Assembly (NCBI GenBank): GCA_965201155.1
Contig: OZ241752.1
Coordinates: 1,736,001 to 1,800,000, forward strand
Length of the DNA: 64,000 bases
Source: JANQOH01 sp965201155
GTDB taxonomy: Bacteria > Pseudomonadota > Alphaproteobacteria > UBA7887
Reading direction: 5' to 3'
In this document: positions 15,971 to 24,025 of the stretch, piece by piece
Numbering within the stretch: the first letter of the stretch is position 1
Layout: each line of letters begins with the position of its first letter
Notes under the pieces: generated by a model
Seen by the model: only the letters and a program-made list of their open reading frames with translations
Told to the model about the DNA's origin: nothing
Databases searched by the model: none
Program-made: the position numbers and the translations under genes

Positions 15971-18900
15971 ACAGCCGCTGGTGGCGCCGCACGTCTCGCA
16001 TTTGAGACACGACCCGTTGCGGGTCAGGGTGAAATTTCCGCATTCGCCGCAGGCATCCCCTGCATAACCCTTGATCCGGGCCTGTTCGGCGAGGCGCTGG
16101 TGGCTCGGTATGTCGCCATGCCCGCCGCGGCCGAAGCCCGGCGCGGCGGTGACGCGCCCGGGGGAGGCCTCCGCCAAAATAACCTGGGGCTTGCCCTGCC
16201 CCACGGAATCGGGGCGCAGGTCGGCAGCCTCCACATGTGCGAGATCATCGCGACCGAGATACGAGACGGCGAGTTCGCGGAACACATAGTCGACAATGGA
16301 TGTCGCCATCTTGATGCGGTCATTGCCGGTGACCACGCCTGACGGTTCGAAACGCACAAAGGTGAAAGCATCCACGAATTCGTCGAGCGGCACGCCATAT
16401 TGCAGGCCGATGGAGATCGCGATGGCGAAATTGTTCATGAGCGAGCGGAAGGCAGCACCTTCCTTGTGAAGATCGAGGAAGATTTCGCCGATGCGCCCGT
16501 CGTCATATTCGCCGGTCCGCAGATAGATCTTGTGGCCGCCGACGACGGCTTTCTGGGTGTAGCCGCGGCGGCGGTCGGGCAGGCGTTCGCGGCCGAGCGT
16601 GCGCGGGGCGGCTTCGGCGGCATTGGCGGTTTCGGCGCCCGCATTGAGGGGCTGGCTGAGTTTCGAGCCGTCGCGATAGAGGGCGATGGCCTTGCATCCC
16701 AGGCGCCATGCGCGGTCCATGACAGCGGCGCAGTCTTCCACAGTGGCCGCCGACGGCATATTGATCGTCTTGGAAATGGCGCCGCAAATGAAGGCTTGGG
16801 CGGCGGCGACCATGGTGACATGGGCTTCGGCGCTGAGTGCGCGGGTTCCTGCCGCACCGCACGGCGCCGCGCAGTCGAATACCGGCAGGTGTTCGGGTCT
16901 GAGATGCGGCGCACCCTCCAGGTTCATCATGCCGCAGACGCGGGCATTGGCTTCGGCAATGGCGGTGTCGTCGAAGCCGAGAGCCTGCAGCAGCGCGGCG
17001 CCGTCGCCCGCTTCATCGGCGGCGGCAAAGGCCTGGCGGAGATCGACGGCGCCGGGAGCCGCAGCTTCGATATCAGCAATGCGGCTGTCATCGAGCCCGA
17101 GGCGGCGCAGATTGGCGGCGTCCATGCCGGGCGCATCGGCGAGCCGTCCGGTGCCGGTTGCCCAGGCAACGATGGCGTCGATCCGGGCGTCGGCATAGCC
17201 GAGGGCGCGCAAGGCTTGGGGAACCAGCGGGTTGACGAGTTTCAGGGCGCCGCCGCCTGCCAGGGTTTTCCACTTTACCAGCGCGAAATCAGGCTCGATG
17301 CCCGTGGTCGCGCAGTCCATCACAAGGCCGATAGTGCCGGTGGGGGCGATCGCCGTGACCTGGGCGTTGCGCGCGCCGCAGCGGGCGACGGCGTCTGCCG
17401 TGTCATCCCACGCTTCTATGGCGGCGCGGGCAAGGCCCGGCGCCGGACAGCGGTCGGCGGCAAAGGGTGTCGGCGGTGTGGCGAGGCCGGGATAGTCGCG
17501 AAGTTCGCCATGTGCCGCGCGGCGGTGATTGTCGATGACACGCTTCAATGCCGCGCGGTTTTCCGCATGGGCGGGGAACGGATCGAGGCACTCGGCGAGT
17601 TCGGCTGAGGTTCGCCATGCGACCGCGCACATGAGCGCGGTGACGCCGGCGCACATCGCGCGTCCCTGGTCGCTGTCATAGGGCACGCCGCCGGCCATCA
17701 GCAGCCCGCCGAGATTGGCGTAGCCGAGGCCCAGCGTGCGGAACTGCCACGAGCGCTTGGCGATCTCCCGCGACGGGAACTGCGCCATGGAAACAGAGAT
17801 ATCGAGGACGATGGTCCACAGCCGGGCAGCGTGGCGGAAGGCGGGAATGTCGAAAGCGCCGCCGACCCAAAATGTCAGCAGGTTGAGCGAGGCGAGGTTG
17901 CACGCGGTATCGTCCAGAAACATGTATTCCGAGCACGGGTTGGAAGCCCGGATTCGCCCGGAATTGGGGCAGGTATGCCAGTCATTGATGGTGGTGTCGA
18001 ACTGTACCCCGGGGTCGGCGGAGGCCCATGCGGCGCGGGCCATGTTCTCCCAGAGTTCGCGGGCGCGCACGGTGCGGGCGACGCTCCCGTCAGTGCGGCG
18101 GGTGAGCGCCCATTCGCCGTCGGTTTCGACCGCGCGCATGAAGGCGTCGGTGACGCGCACCGTGTTGTTCGCGTTCTGGCCGGAAACGGTGCGGTATCCT
18201 TCGCCGTCCCAGTCGGTATCCCAGCGCCCGTCGGAGCCTCTCGCAAGGGCGGCGACTTTTTCTTCTTCCGTGACCTTCCAGTCGATGAACTGTTCGATAT
18301 CCGGATGGTCGGCGTCGACGACGACCATCTTGGCGGCGCGGCGCGTGGTGCCGCCCGACTTGATGGCGCCGGCGGCACGGTCGCCGACTTTGAGGAAACT
18401 CATGAGGCCGGAGGATTGTCCGCCGCCGGAGAGCGGCTCGCCTTCGCCGCGCAGGTCGGAGAAATTGCTGCCGGTGCCGGAGCCGTATTTGAACAGGCGG
18501 GCTTCACGCACCCACAAGTCCATGATGCCGCCGTCATTTACCAGATCGTCCTTGACGCTTTGTATGAAGCACGCATGGGGCTGGGGGCGTTCATAGGCCG
18601 AGCGCGAGCGGGCCGGGGTTCCGTCGCCCTCGACGAACCAGTGCCCCTGCGGCGGGCCGTCTATGCCATAGGCCCAGTGGAGGCCGGTGTTGAACCATTG
18701 CGGGCTGTTGGGCGCCGCCATCTGGCGCGCGAGCATCGCGCGGAGTTCGTCGCGGAAGGCGCAGGCATCGGCCTCGCTGTGGAAATAGCCTTCCTGCCAT
18801 CCCCACCATGTCCAGGCGCCGGTGATGCGGTCGAATACCTGCCGGGCGGAAGTCTCGGCGCCGGTGGCGGCGCCGGGCGCGGCGCGGCGGCGGCGCAGGC

Positions 18901-19153
18901 TGTCCGGTGCGGTGTCCGCGGGGTCGGGTTCGGTCCTGTCCGGCACGCCGGCTTTGCGCAGATATTTGCGGGCGAGAATCTCCACCGCGGTCTGCGACCA
19001 GGCTTCAGGCGCTTCGACTTGCTGCCCGCCGGCAGTGCGGCGAACGGCGAAGGCAATGCCGTCATAGGGCGAGGCATCTTCACGCGTGAAGCGGCGGCTG
19101 GCGCGCAGACCGGCGAGACGCGCAGTGGCGAGACTTGCGACCGCGGCACTCAT
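15965..19153 (-). CDS. nrdJ: NrdJ, adenosylcobalamin-dependent (class II) ribonucleotide reductase
   Basis: Makes deoxyribonucleotides with a B12-derived radical and needs no oxygen. The product is 1062 residues; many alphaproteobacterial homologues are somewhat longer. Motifs: GIMDLWVREARLFKYGSGTGSNFSDL split across the active barrel, NPCSEYMFLDDTACNLASLN with an active-site cysteine, the APTGTIGLVMDCATTGIEP finger-loop region, and a C-terminal zinc-ribbon-like tail with two CxxC pairs (CGEC and CLKCETC) before the terminal CS. The start at 19153 has only a weak ribosome binding site. Tandem NrdR-like boxes lie 47-93 bp upstream. It depends on cobalamin, and cobS and cobC lie elsewhere in this window. 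Confidence 0.95.
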   Translation of the reverse strand: MSAAVASLATARLAGLRASRRFTREDASPYDGIAFAVRRTAGGQQVEAPEAWSQTAVEILARKYLRKAGVPDRTEPDPADTAPDSLRRRRAAPGAATGAETSARQVFDRITGAWTWWGWQEGYFHSEADACAFRDELRAMLARQMAAPNSPQWFNTGLHWAYGIDGPPQGHWFVEGDGTPARSRSAYERPQPHACFIQSVKDDLVNDGGIMDLWVREARLFKYGSGTGSNFSDLRGEGEPLSGGGQSSGLMSFLKVGDRAAGAIKSGGTTRRAAKMVVVDADHPDIEQFIDWKVTEEEKVAALARGSDGRWDTDWDGEGYRTVSGQNANNTVRVTDAFMRAVETDGEWALTRRTDGSVARTVRARELWENMARAAWASADPGVQFDTTINDWHTCPNSGRIRASNPCSEYMFLDDTACNLASLNLLTFWVGGAFDIPAFRHAARLWTIVLDISVSMAQFPSREIAKRSWQFRTLGLGYANLGGLLMAGGVPYDSDQGRAMCAGVTALMCAVAWRTSAELAECLDPFPAHAENRAALKRVIDNHRRAAHGELRDYPGLATPPTPFAADRCPAPGLARAAIEAWDDTADAVARCGARNAQVTAIAPTGTIGLVMDCATTGIEPDFALVKWKTLAGGGALKLVNPLVPQALRALGYADARIDAIVAWATGTGRLADAPGMDAANLRRLGLDDSRIADIEAAAPGAVDLRQAFAAADEAGDGAALLQALGFDDTAIAEANARVCGMMNLEGAPHLRPEHLPVFDCAAPCGAAGTRALSAEAHVTMVAAAQAFICGAISKTINMPSAATVEDCAAVMDRAWRLGCKAIALYRDGSKLSQPLNAGAETANAAEAAPRTLGRERLPDRRRGYTQKAVVGGHKIYLRTGEYDDGRIGEIFLDLHKEGAAFRSLMNNFAIAISIGLQYGVPLDEFVDAFTFVRFEPSGVVTGNDRIKMATSIVDYVFRELAVSYLGRDDLAHVEAADLRPDSVGQGKPQVILAEASPGRVTAAPGFGRGGHGDIPSHQRLAEQARIKGYAGDACGECGNFTLTRNGSCLKCETCGATSGCS

Positions 19154-19199
19154 GTTGATGATTCAACTATTCTTTGCTCTGGACGCACGATTTCTCCAA

Positions 19200-19246
19200 C
19201 CTCTACATGTAGTGTATTGTAATAACAAGAATACTAGACATTGCGG
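19200..19246 (-). promoter_or_regulatory. Tandem NrdR-like boxes in the nrdJ promoter
   Basis: Read on the minus strand, ACACTACATGTAGAGG (19215-19200) and, on the plus strand, ATACTAGACATTGCGG (19231-19246) both fit the NrdR box core CWAtATaTWG at 8 of 10 positions, including both CWA and TWG ends. Their starts are exactly 31 bp apart, the three-helical-turn spacing known for paired NrdR sites. A good -10 element TACAAT (minus strand, 19221-19216) lies between them against the proximal box, so NrdR binding would block the promoter. A convincing -35 is not seen. Confidence 0.62.
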
Positions 19247-19254
19247 TAACCTAG

Positions 19255-19286
19255 CATCAAATATTGATGAATGTCAAGTCACTTGA
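19255..19286. repeat. Cluster of short inverted repeats upstream of nrdJ
   Basis: Two nearly adjacent palindromes: CATCAA-ATA-TTGATG (19255-19269) and TCAAGT-C-ACTTGA (19274-19286), both perfect in their arms, with TTGATGAAT also repeated directly. They could be operator sites for a divergent-region regulator, or part of the intergenic repeat that follows. I recognise no matching regulator. Confidence 0.5.
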
Positions 19287-19303
19287 TGAATCGGATCGCG
19301 TCT

Positions 19304-19456
19304 CCGACGCGGCCACAACTCTTGCACATCCCATAATGTTCTGATATTGTTCTTGTTTCTTGCGCCATGCTATCCTGTAACGCGGAACGCAAAAAAGTGA
19401 CCCGAAACGAAAACATCGCACGCAAAACCCGGCACATCCCGGCAAATCCCACCTTT
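19304..19456 (+). repeat. Intergenic repeat, copy A (carries the SOS box)
   Basis: About 150 bp that is clearly similar to 20257-20394. Shared blocks in the same order are CGACRCGGCC, CTTGCAMATCC, ATGTTCTGMTATTGTT, a run around gaaacat, AAAACCCGGC and CCGGCAAATCCCAC, joined by small indels. The copies flank the small membrane/coiled-coil gene as direct repeats about 950 bp apart. Indels shift any reading frame between the copies, which argues for a non-coding element. Confidence 0.75.
19338..19376 (+). promoter_or_regulatory. LexA (SOS) box overlapping a sigma-70-like promoter
   Basis: GTTC-TGATATT-GTTC at 19338-19352 is a perfect alphaproteobacterial SOS box (GTTC-N7-GTTC). Its right half overlaps a -35 like TTGTTC (19347-19352); an 18-bp spacer leads to TATCCT (19371-19376). 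This is the normal layout of a LexA-repressed promoter, reading towards the gene at 19642 with a predicted leader of about 260 nt. nrdJ starts 185 bp away on the other side and could also be affected. Confidence 0.65.
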
Positions 19457-19641
19457 GTGTCGGGGAGCCGCGATTCGGCCGGGTTGTGCCGAAAATGCCT
19501 CCTGCATGATATGGTCTCACCATGAGAGGACGGGCCGACAATACCAAAGGGACCGAAGGGGTAATGGCGCTTGGCCGGCGTTGTCGGTTGTGCCGTTCGT
19601 ATCACTGCGATGGGCGCAGTCGCTCAATGGGATGAGCAATC

Positions 19642-20052
19642 GTGACAGATTATGAAATTGCCACGCTTGCATTGCGAGTCGACGCAGTACGGGTTGCAAT
19701 CGCGCAGGTTGCAGCAACGGTACTGATCGGGCTCGGACAAATCGGAATCGTATGGCACGGAATCCGCTCCATGCAGCGAGCAGCAGAAATACGAGCGCGT
19801 GAACAGGATCAACGCCACATTGAGGCCATGGCGGCACTGCAAGCAGTGGAGGCAGGAGCACGTGAACAGGCGCGTGAGCACGAGAAGCGCCACATCGAGA
19901 CCATGACGGCACTGCAAGCAGTAGAGGCTGGAGCGCGTGAACGGGCGCGTGAACAGGATCAACGCCACATTGAGGCCATGGCGGCACTGCTAGCACTGAT
20001 TGAGCGCACGGCCCAGCCAGCCGGGGGGCACGATAAGCTGGCTGGACAGTGA
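19642..20052 (+). CDS. Small membrane-anchored coiled-coil protein with 25-residue repeats
   Basis: Unrecognised 136-residue protein. Residues 1-13 (MTDYEIATLALRV) precede one hydrophobic segment, about 16-38 (VRVAIAQVAATVLIGLGQIG), consistent with a single membrane helix. The rest is a highly charged helix made of nearly identical 25-residue units starting at residues 54, 79 and 104 (EQDQRHIEAMAALQAVEAGA in the first). The period of 25 (11+7+7) suits a coiled coil. The start codon is GTG with only a weak GGGATGAG upstream. An SOS-type promoter lies about 260 bp upstream, and intergenic repeats flank the gene. I believe related TM-plus-repeat proteins occur in several copies in some alphaproteobacterial genomes, but cannot confirm this. 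Function unknown. Confidence 0.65.
   Translation: MTDYEIATLALRVDAVRVAIAQVAATVLIGLGQIGIVWHGIRSMQRAAEIRAREQDQRHIEAMAALQAVEAGAREQAREHEKRHIETMTALQAVEAGARERAREQDQRHIEAMAALLALIERTAQPAGGHDKLAGQ
19801..20004 (+). repeat. Tandem 75-bp coding repeat (2.7 units)
   Basis: Three in-frame copies with a period of exactly 75 bp start at 19801, 19876 and 19951. Units 1 and 3 are nearly identical (gaacaggatcaacgccac at each start); unit 2 differs mainly at silent or conservative positions. The near-identity of units 1 and 3 suggests recent slippage or recombination. Confidence 0.85.
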
Positions 20053-20582
20053 TCCTCTTGTGGATATTGAGGGATTTGCGCGTCAGTCAGGGCCTGTACC
20101 GAAATACCATATGTCGTAGTTGGAAATGCCAAGTCACGGGTATTTCGCCTGTATCCCGCATTGCAGGCGCCAAGCCGCGAAGATCAAACCAGGACACTGC
20201 CGATGAAGCCGGCGCCACCCCGCGGCGTCTGCGAAACTGGCGAGACTGACGCCGCCCCGACACGGCCGAAGATCCTTGCAAATCCTGAGATGTTCTGCTA
20301 TTGTTTCTCGTTCCCACGACAAGGAGCTCGAGAAGGTGACGCAAGCGGAAACATCACGCACAAAACCCGGCGTATCCCGGCAAATCCCACTTTATGCAGC
20401 AGTGAATGCCCAACACCGCGTGTGTCGGGGCATGCAGATTCGCGGTGCAGGAAGGTGGTCCGGGAGCGGCGATTCGAGGCGGGGAATTGTTCGTTGACCG
20501 CCGGGCGGGCGCGTGCTTTGTTCGAGGGTGGCGGGCCGCAGAATCACGGCGCGGCGCGCGTCTGACGGCGTCTGCGACGCTG
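20053..20582. other. 530-bp non-coding stretch between the coiled-coil gene and ppk2
   Basis: No convincing gene. 20053-20256 shows no recognisable element. Repeat copy B fills 20257-20394. The rest, up to the ppk2 start, is open in one frame only as an N-terminal extension of ppk2 with unusual composition and no ribosome binding site, so I treat it as untranslated. Confidence 0.55.
20257..20394 (+). repeat. Intergenic repeat, copy B (degenerate SOS box)
   Basis: Second copy of the repeat at 19304-19456. Here the SOS box reads GTTC-TGCTATT-GTTT (20292-20306), one mismatch in the right half-site, and the -10 of copy A is not conserved, so promoter activity is doubtful. It lies 190-330 bp upstream of ppk2. 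Confidence 0.7.
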
Positions 20583-21551
20583 ATGAAGGCACAGAATCGA
20601 GAGCACGGAATCATGGGAAGCAGCGGCGAATCAGCCGGGGAAGACGACAAGGCGCTCAGCAAGACGTGGGTCGAAGCGGAACTGGAAGACAGTTTCGATG
20701 AAGAACTTGAAATGGAGATCGACGATGAACGTGTGGCGGAGGCGCTGCACAGGATCACCGATCTCAAGCACAAGTCAGCGCTGTCACGGCGGGTGTATTT
20801 TCGTGCGCTTTTTCGCCTGCAGGCGGAGCTGGTGAAGCTTCAGGACTGGGTTGTCGCCAAGAATTACAAGCTGGTGGTGATTTTTGAAGGCCGCGACGCG
20901 GCGGGCAAGGGTGGCGTCATCAAGCGCATCACCCAGCGGCTCGATCCGCGCGTGTGCCGCGTTGTCGCGCTTCCCGCGCCGAGCGAGCGCGAGAAGACGC
21001 AGTGGTATTTTCAGCGTTATGTGACGCATTTGCCGGCCGGCGGGGAGATCGTGCTGTTTGACCGCTCATGGTATAACCGGGCGGGCGTCGAGCGGGTGAT
21101 GGGCTTTGCCTCCGACGAGCAGGTAGAGGCGTTTTTCCGCGATGTGTCGGAATTCGAACGCATGCTGGTGCGCTCGGGCATCAAACTCGTCAAATTCTGG
21201 TTTTCGATTACCGATCATGAGCAGCAATTGCGATTTTTGATGCGCATTTACGACCCCATGAAACAGTGGAAACTGAGCGATATCGACCTGCAATCGCGGG
21301 TTTTATGGGAAGAATACACGAAAGCCAAGGAAGAGATGTTCGAGAGAACCAATATAGAGGAGGCGCCTTGGTGGATTGTTGAAGGAAATGACAAAAAAAG
21401 AGCACGCCTGAACTGCATCAATCATTTGCTGAATATCATACCTTATAATGATATACCTCATGATGCTGTCCAGTTGCCTGATCGTGTTTTCAATCCCGAT
21501 TATGAACGCAGTGTTTTACCTGGCCATCTTTATGTGCCGCAGCGCTATTAG
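20583..21551 (+). CDS. ppk2: PPK2, polyphosphate kinase 2 family
   Basis: Uses polyphosphate to phosphorylate nucleoside diphosphates, or the reverse. The kinase domain shows Walker A FEGRDAAGKGGVIKRI, the lid/arginine region LPAPSEREKTQWYFQRY, and Walker B-like VLFDRSWYNRAGVERVMGF; the C-terminus ends PGHLYVPQRY, typical of the single-domain class I (about 300 residues). An acidic N-terminal stretch (EDSFDEELEMEIDDE) precedes it. Start choice is uncertain: ATG at 20583 or at 20613 (MGSSGE), neither with a strong ribosome binding site. The last 200 bp are markedly AT-richer than the rest. Confidence 0.92.
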   Translation: MKAQNREHGIMGSSGESAGEDDKALSKTWVEAELEDSFDEELEMEIDDERVAEALHRITDLKHKSALSRRVYFRALFRLQAELVKLQDWVVAKNYKLVVIFEGRDAAGKGGVIKRITQRLDPRVCRVVALPAPSEREKTQWYFQRYVTHLPAGGEIVLFDRSWYNRAGVERVMGFASDEQVEAFFRDVSEFERMLVRSGIKLVKFWFSITDHEQQLRFLMRIYDPMKQWKLSDIDLQSRVLWEEYTKAKEEMFERTNIEEAPWWIVEGNDKKRARLNCINHLLNIIPYNDIPHDAVQLPDRVFNPDYERSVLPGHLYVPQRY

Positions 21552-21560
21552 GATGCGGCC

Positions 21561-22142
21561 TTGAGTGAGGCGCCGGCAGCGGCGAAACCGCCGCGCGGGC
21601 GGCGGTTTCGCGCGCCGATGGTGTGGCTGGCCGCGGCCGTGCTGGCGGCGGGACTCGTTGCCGCCGACCGCATGGACCTCTTTACGCCGCCGCGCACTGA
21701 CGCCCACGGCCATGCACTCAACAAGGGGCCGCGCTGGCTGGTCAGCCTGCCCGGCGAACAATGGACCGCAGCCGAAATCACCGTGGACGGGGAAAAGCGG
21801 CGCGTCACGCGCGATGGAAACGGGGTGTGGCGGCATGACGGCAGCGCCGCCGCCTCGGCTGCCATCGCACAGGCGCTGGAAGTGTTCGGCCGCGCCCAGG
21901 TCATGCGCGAAATCACCGCTTCGCGGGATGTCGGGGCTTACGGCGTGCTGCGGCCGCGCGTGTCAGTCGCGGTCTATACCAGCGGTTCATCCATGCCGGC
22001 AGGGCGGTATTTTTTCGGCGATCTGGCGCCTGACGAACTCAACCGCTATGTGCTGATATCAGGGGAGTTTCTGGTTGTTCTGGTGCCCGAATACCATGTC
22101 GAGAATCTGGTTTCCCTGACGCAGGTTCTGGCGTCAGGGTGA
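21561..22142 (+). CDS. Membrane-anchored protein, DUF4340-like, first gene of zinc-type operon
   Basis: Unassigned 193-residue protein. A basic N-terminus (KPPRGRRFR) is followed by one transmembrane segment (about 20-36, MVWLAAAVLAAGLVAADRM) and an extracytoplasmic beta-rich domain with WLVSLPGEQWTAAEITVDG and GRYFFGDLAPDELNRYVLI. The pattern of a property described as WTAAEI followed by dynamic thresholds recalls DUF4340, but I am not sure. Start looks like TTG at 21561 with AGGA upstream; ATG at 21618 is an alternative that loses the basic tail. It begins 9 bp after ppk2 and ends before a GC-rich hairpin (22156-22181). Confidence 0.6.
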   Translation: MSEAPAAAKPPRGRRFRAPMVWLAAAVLAAGLVAADRMDLFTPPRTDAHGHALNKGPRWLVSLPGEQWTAAEITVDGEKRRVTRDGNGVWRHDGSAAASAAIAQALEVFGRAQVMREITASRDVGAYGVLRPRVSVAVYTSGSSMPAGRYFFGDLAPDELNRYVLISGEFLVVLVPEYHVENLVSLTQVLASG

Positions 22143-22155
22143 CGGGCGGCACGAG

Positions 22156-22181
22156 ACGGGGGCAGTCGCGCTGGCCCCCGT
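22156..22181. other. GC-rich hairpin between operon genes
   Basis: An 8-bp perfect stem ACGGGGGC (22156-22163) / GCCCCCGT (22174-22181) with a 10-nt loop lies just after the previous stop codon. No T-tract follows, so it is more likely an mRNA processing or attenuation structure than a full terminator. Confidence 0.45.
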
Positions 22182-22201
22182 TCGGTGGTAAAATTGCTGC
22201 C

Positions 22202-22507
22202 ATGAGCGGTTCGGGAACTCTGCTGCGGTGCCTGAGGCGGCGCAGCATGGCAGTGGCCGCCATGTTGTGTCTGGCCGGCGGCTGGCTGCACATATGGCAT
22301 CACGCGGCCGAGGCCGGGCATGAGGAGCATGACGGTGCCGCGGAGGCGCCATGTCTGCTTGCCGACCATCCGCCGATCGGGCTGCCGGCAGCGCCCATCT
22401 GTGCCGCTCCGGAACGCTGCACCAAGGATTGCGGGCTGCCGCACGTCGCGCCGTGCGGGCAGGTTCGCGTCTCATCCCTGCATATCCGTGCGCCGCCGCC
22501 CTGCTGA
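22202..22507 (+). CDS. Small exported Cys/His-containing protein, DUF2946-like
   Basis: A 101-residue protein. It begins with a basic stretch and hydrophobic segment (about 12-28, SMAVAAMLCLAGGWLHIW), consistent with a signal peptide or anchor. It then has HHAAEAGHEEHDG, a His-rich patch, and four or more cysteines (PICAAP, CTKDC, PCGQV, PPPC at the end). The ATG at 22202 is preferred; an upstream in-frame ATG would overlap the previous stop. Small secreted DUF2946-type proteins are often seen beside metal loci, which fits the ZrgA-like gene next to it, but the assignment is tentative. Confidence 0.55.
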   Translation: MSGSGTLLRCLRRRSMAVAAMLCLAGGWLHIWHHAAEAGHEEHDGAAEAPCLLADHPPIGLPAAPICAAPERCTKDCGLPHVAPCGQVRVSSLHIRAPPPC

Positions 22508-22599
22508 GAATTTGCACTGCGCAAGGCGCGTCCCCTCGGCTGGACGCCAGACGCGCCCGACGCTGAGTGACAGCATGAATATTCAAGGGGCGAGAACCG

Positions 22600-23331
22600 A
22601 TGAGGTATCTGACTTTGGCGGCCGCGGCAGCCTTTTGGGGGGCGCCGGCCGCAGCAGAGGACGACGCGCGCCGCGATATGAGCGCGCATGAACATGGCCG
22701 AGGAACACTCGATATCGCAGTCGAGAACGGCGTGATCTGGATGGGCCTCGAAGTACCGGGCGCCGATATTGTCGGCTTCGAGCACAAGGCGGAAACCACG
22801 GCGGACCGGGAGGCTGTCGATGCGGCGTTGGCACTGCTGCATCAGCCTTTGACCGTGTTCACCCTGCCCGCCGGCGCCGGCTGCACGGTTGCAGAGGCCG
22901 AGGCCGAATTTCATGGCGGCGGCGAGGAGGCGCATGACGACGAACATGATCATGAAGATGAGCATGCTCATGAGGAGGCGCATGAGGACGAACACGACAA
23001 CGAGCATGAGCATGAAGAGGAATACTGGTACGACGAGCATGATCATGACGAGCATGAGCATGAAGACGAATACTGGCACGAGGACGAGCACGATCATGAG
23101 GACGCGCATGACGGCGAGGAGCATGGCGACGAGGAAGTCCACGGCGCGTTCGAGGCGGAGTACATGCTGAACTGCGCGGCGCCGGAAGCCATTGATCGGA
23201 TGGCGTTTCCGTATTTCGATCTGTTCGCGGGCGCCGAGACGCTGGCGGTGACGATCGTATCCGCCCAGGGGCAGGCGCTGCTGGAAATCGAGCGCGCTGC
23301 GCCGGTGCTTGATGTTGCCGGGCGGTTCTGA
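22600..23331 (+). CDS. zrgA: ZrgA-like (DUF2796) His-rich periplasmic zinc-uptake protein
   Basis: A 243-residue exported protein. A signal peptide (cleavage near PAAAEDD, residue 20) is followed by HEHGRGTLDIAVENG, a hallmark of DUF2796/ZrgA. The middle (about 105-187) is an extreme His/Asp/Glu-rich stretch with dozens of histidines (repeats like HEHEDEYWHED), a likely zinc-capturing loop. The C-terminal part (YMLNCAAPEAIDRMAFPYFD and AQGQALLEIERAAPVLDV) closes the domain. In Vibrio, ZrgA works with an ABC transporter in zinc uptake; here an ABC ATPase and permease follow directly. No Zur box is recognised upstream. Confidence 0.85.
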   Translation: MRYLTLAAAAAFWGAPAAAEDDARRDMSAHEHGRGTLDIAVENGVIWMGLEVPGADIVGFEHKAETTADREAVDAALALLHQPLTVFTLPAGAGCTVAEAEAEFHGGGEEAHDDEHDHEDEHAHEEAHEDEHDNEHEHEEEYWYDEHDHDEHEHEDEYWHEDEHDHEDAHDGEEHGDEEVHGAFEAEYMLNCAAPEAIDRMAFPYFDLFAGAETLAVTIVSAQGQALLEIERAAPVLDVAGRF

Positions 23332-23353
23332 TTTGGGGGAGAATGTCGTGGCG

Positions 23354-24025
23354 ATGCAGGGTATCGGTTTTTCATGGCCGGGCCCTGCAGCCTTCTCGCT
23401 GGCGATAGATCATTTCTCCGTGGCACATGGCGAGCGCGTGCTGTTGTTGGGGCCGTCAGGCGCGGGGAAATCCACCTTGCTGGCGTTGCTCTGCGGGATC
23501 GTCACGCCCGCGCACGGCAGCATCGAGGTGCTGGGCTGCGACATCGCGGCGATGCGCGGTTCGGCGCGCGACCGTTTTCGCGGCGAGCATTACGGGATCA
23601 TCTTTCAGATGTTCAATCTGCTTCCCTGGGTGAGTGCGCTGGACAATGTGCTGCTGCCGCTGGCCTTTGCGCCGCAGCGGCGTCAGCGTGCGGCGTCAGC
23701 GGGCGGTGTGCGCGCGGAGGCAGAGCGGCTGCTGGCCGCGCTCGGCATAGAGGGCAGCGGAATGGCGGCGGCGCTCAGCGTCGGTCAGCAGCAGCGCGTG
23801 GCCGTGGCGCGGGCGTTGATCGGCGCGCCCGAGTTGATCGTCGCAGACGAGCCGACATCAGCGCTGGATGACCGCGCGCAGATGGCGTTTCTGGAACTCC
23901 TGTTTGCGCAGGCCGCAGCGGCCAATGCGGCGCTCATCACGGTGAGTCATGACCGGCGGCTGACGCCGCAATTCGATCGCATTATCGAACTCGAGGATAT
24001 CAGCAGCGGGGCGGTGCAGTCATGA
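23354..24025 (+). CDS. ABC transporter ATPase (LolD/MacB type) of zinc-type operon
   Basis: ATPase subunit, 223 residues. It shows Walker A GPSGAGKST, Q-loop region GIIFQMFNLLPWVSALDN, signature LSVGQQQRVAVARAL (S-x-G-Q form), Walker B LIVADEPTSALD and the H-loop TVSHDRR. ATG at 23354 is chosen for its spacing of about 10 nt from GGGGGAG; GTG at 23348 is possible. It follows zrgA by 22 bp, and its TGA overlaps the permease ATG. The LolD/MacB-type ATPase with an FtsX-type permease matches Zrg transporters more than classical ZnuBC. Confidence 0.9.
   Translation: MQGIGFSWPGPAAFSLAIDHFSVAHGERVLLLGPSGAGKSTLLALLCGIVTPAHGSIEVLGCDIAAMRGSARDRFRGEHYGIIFQMFNLLPWVSALDNVLLPLAFAPQRRQRAASAGGVRAEAERLLAALGIEGSGMAAALSVGQQQRVAVARALIGAPELIVADEPTSALDDRAQMAFLELLFAQAAAANAALITVSHDRRLTPQFDRIIELEDISSGAVQS

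Noticed and set aside
19396..19524. Short GTG-started ORF inside repeat copy A
   Set aside because: Indels between the two repeat copies shift the frame and there is no ribosome binding site, so coding is unlikely.
19154..19640. Cobalamin riboswitch before nrdJ
   Set aside because: No B12 box on the minus strand; NrdR-type boxes explain the regulation better.
22930..23130. CRISPR-like or satellite repeat
   Set aside because: The repeated CATGANNACGA-like pattern is the codon bias of a His/Asp/Glu-rich protein segment, in frame in the ZrgA-like gene.
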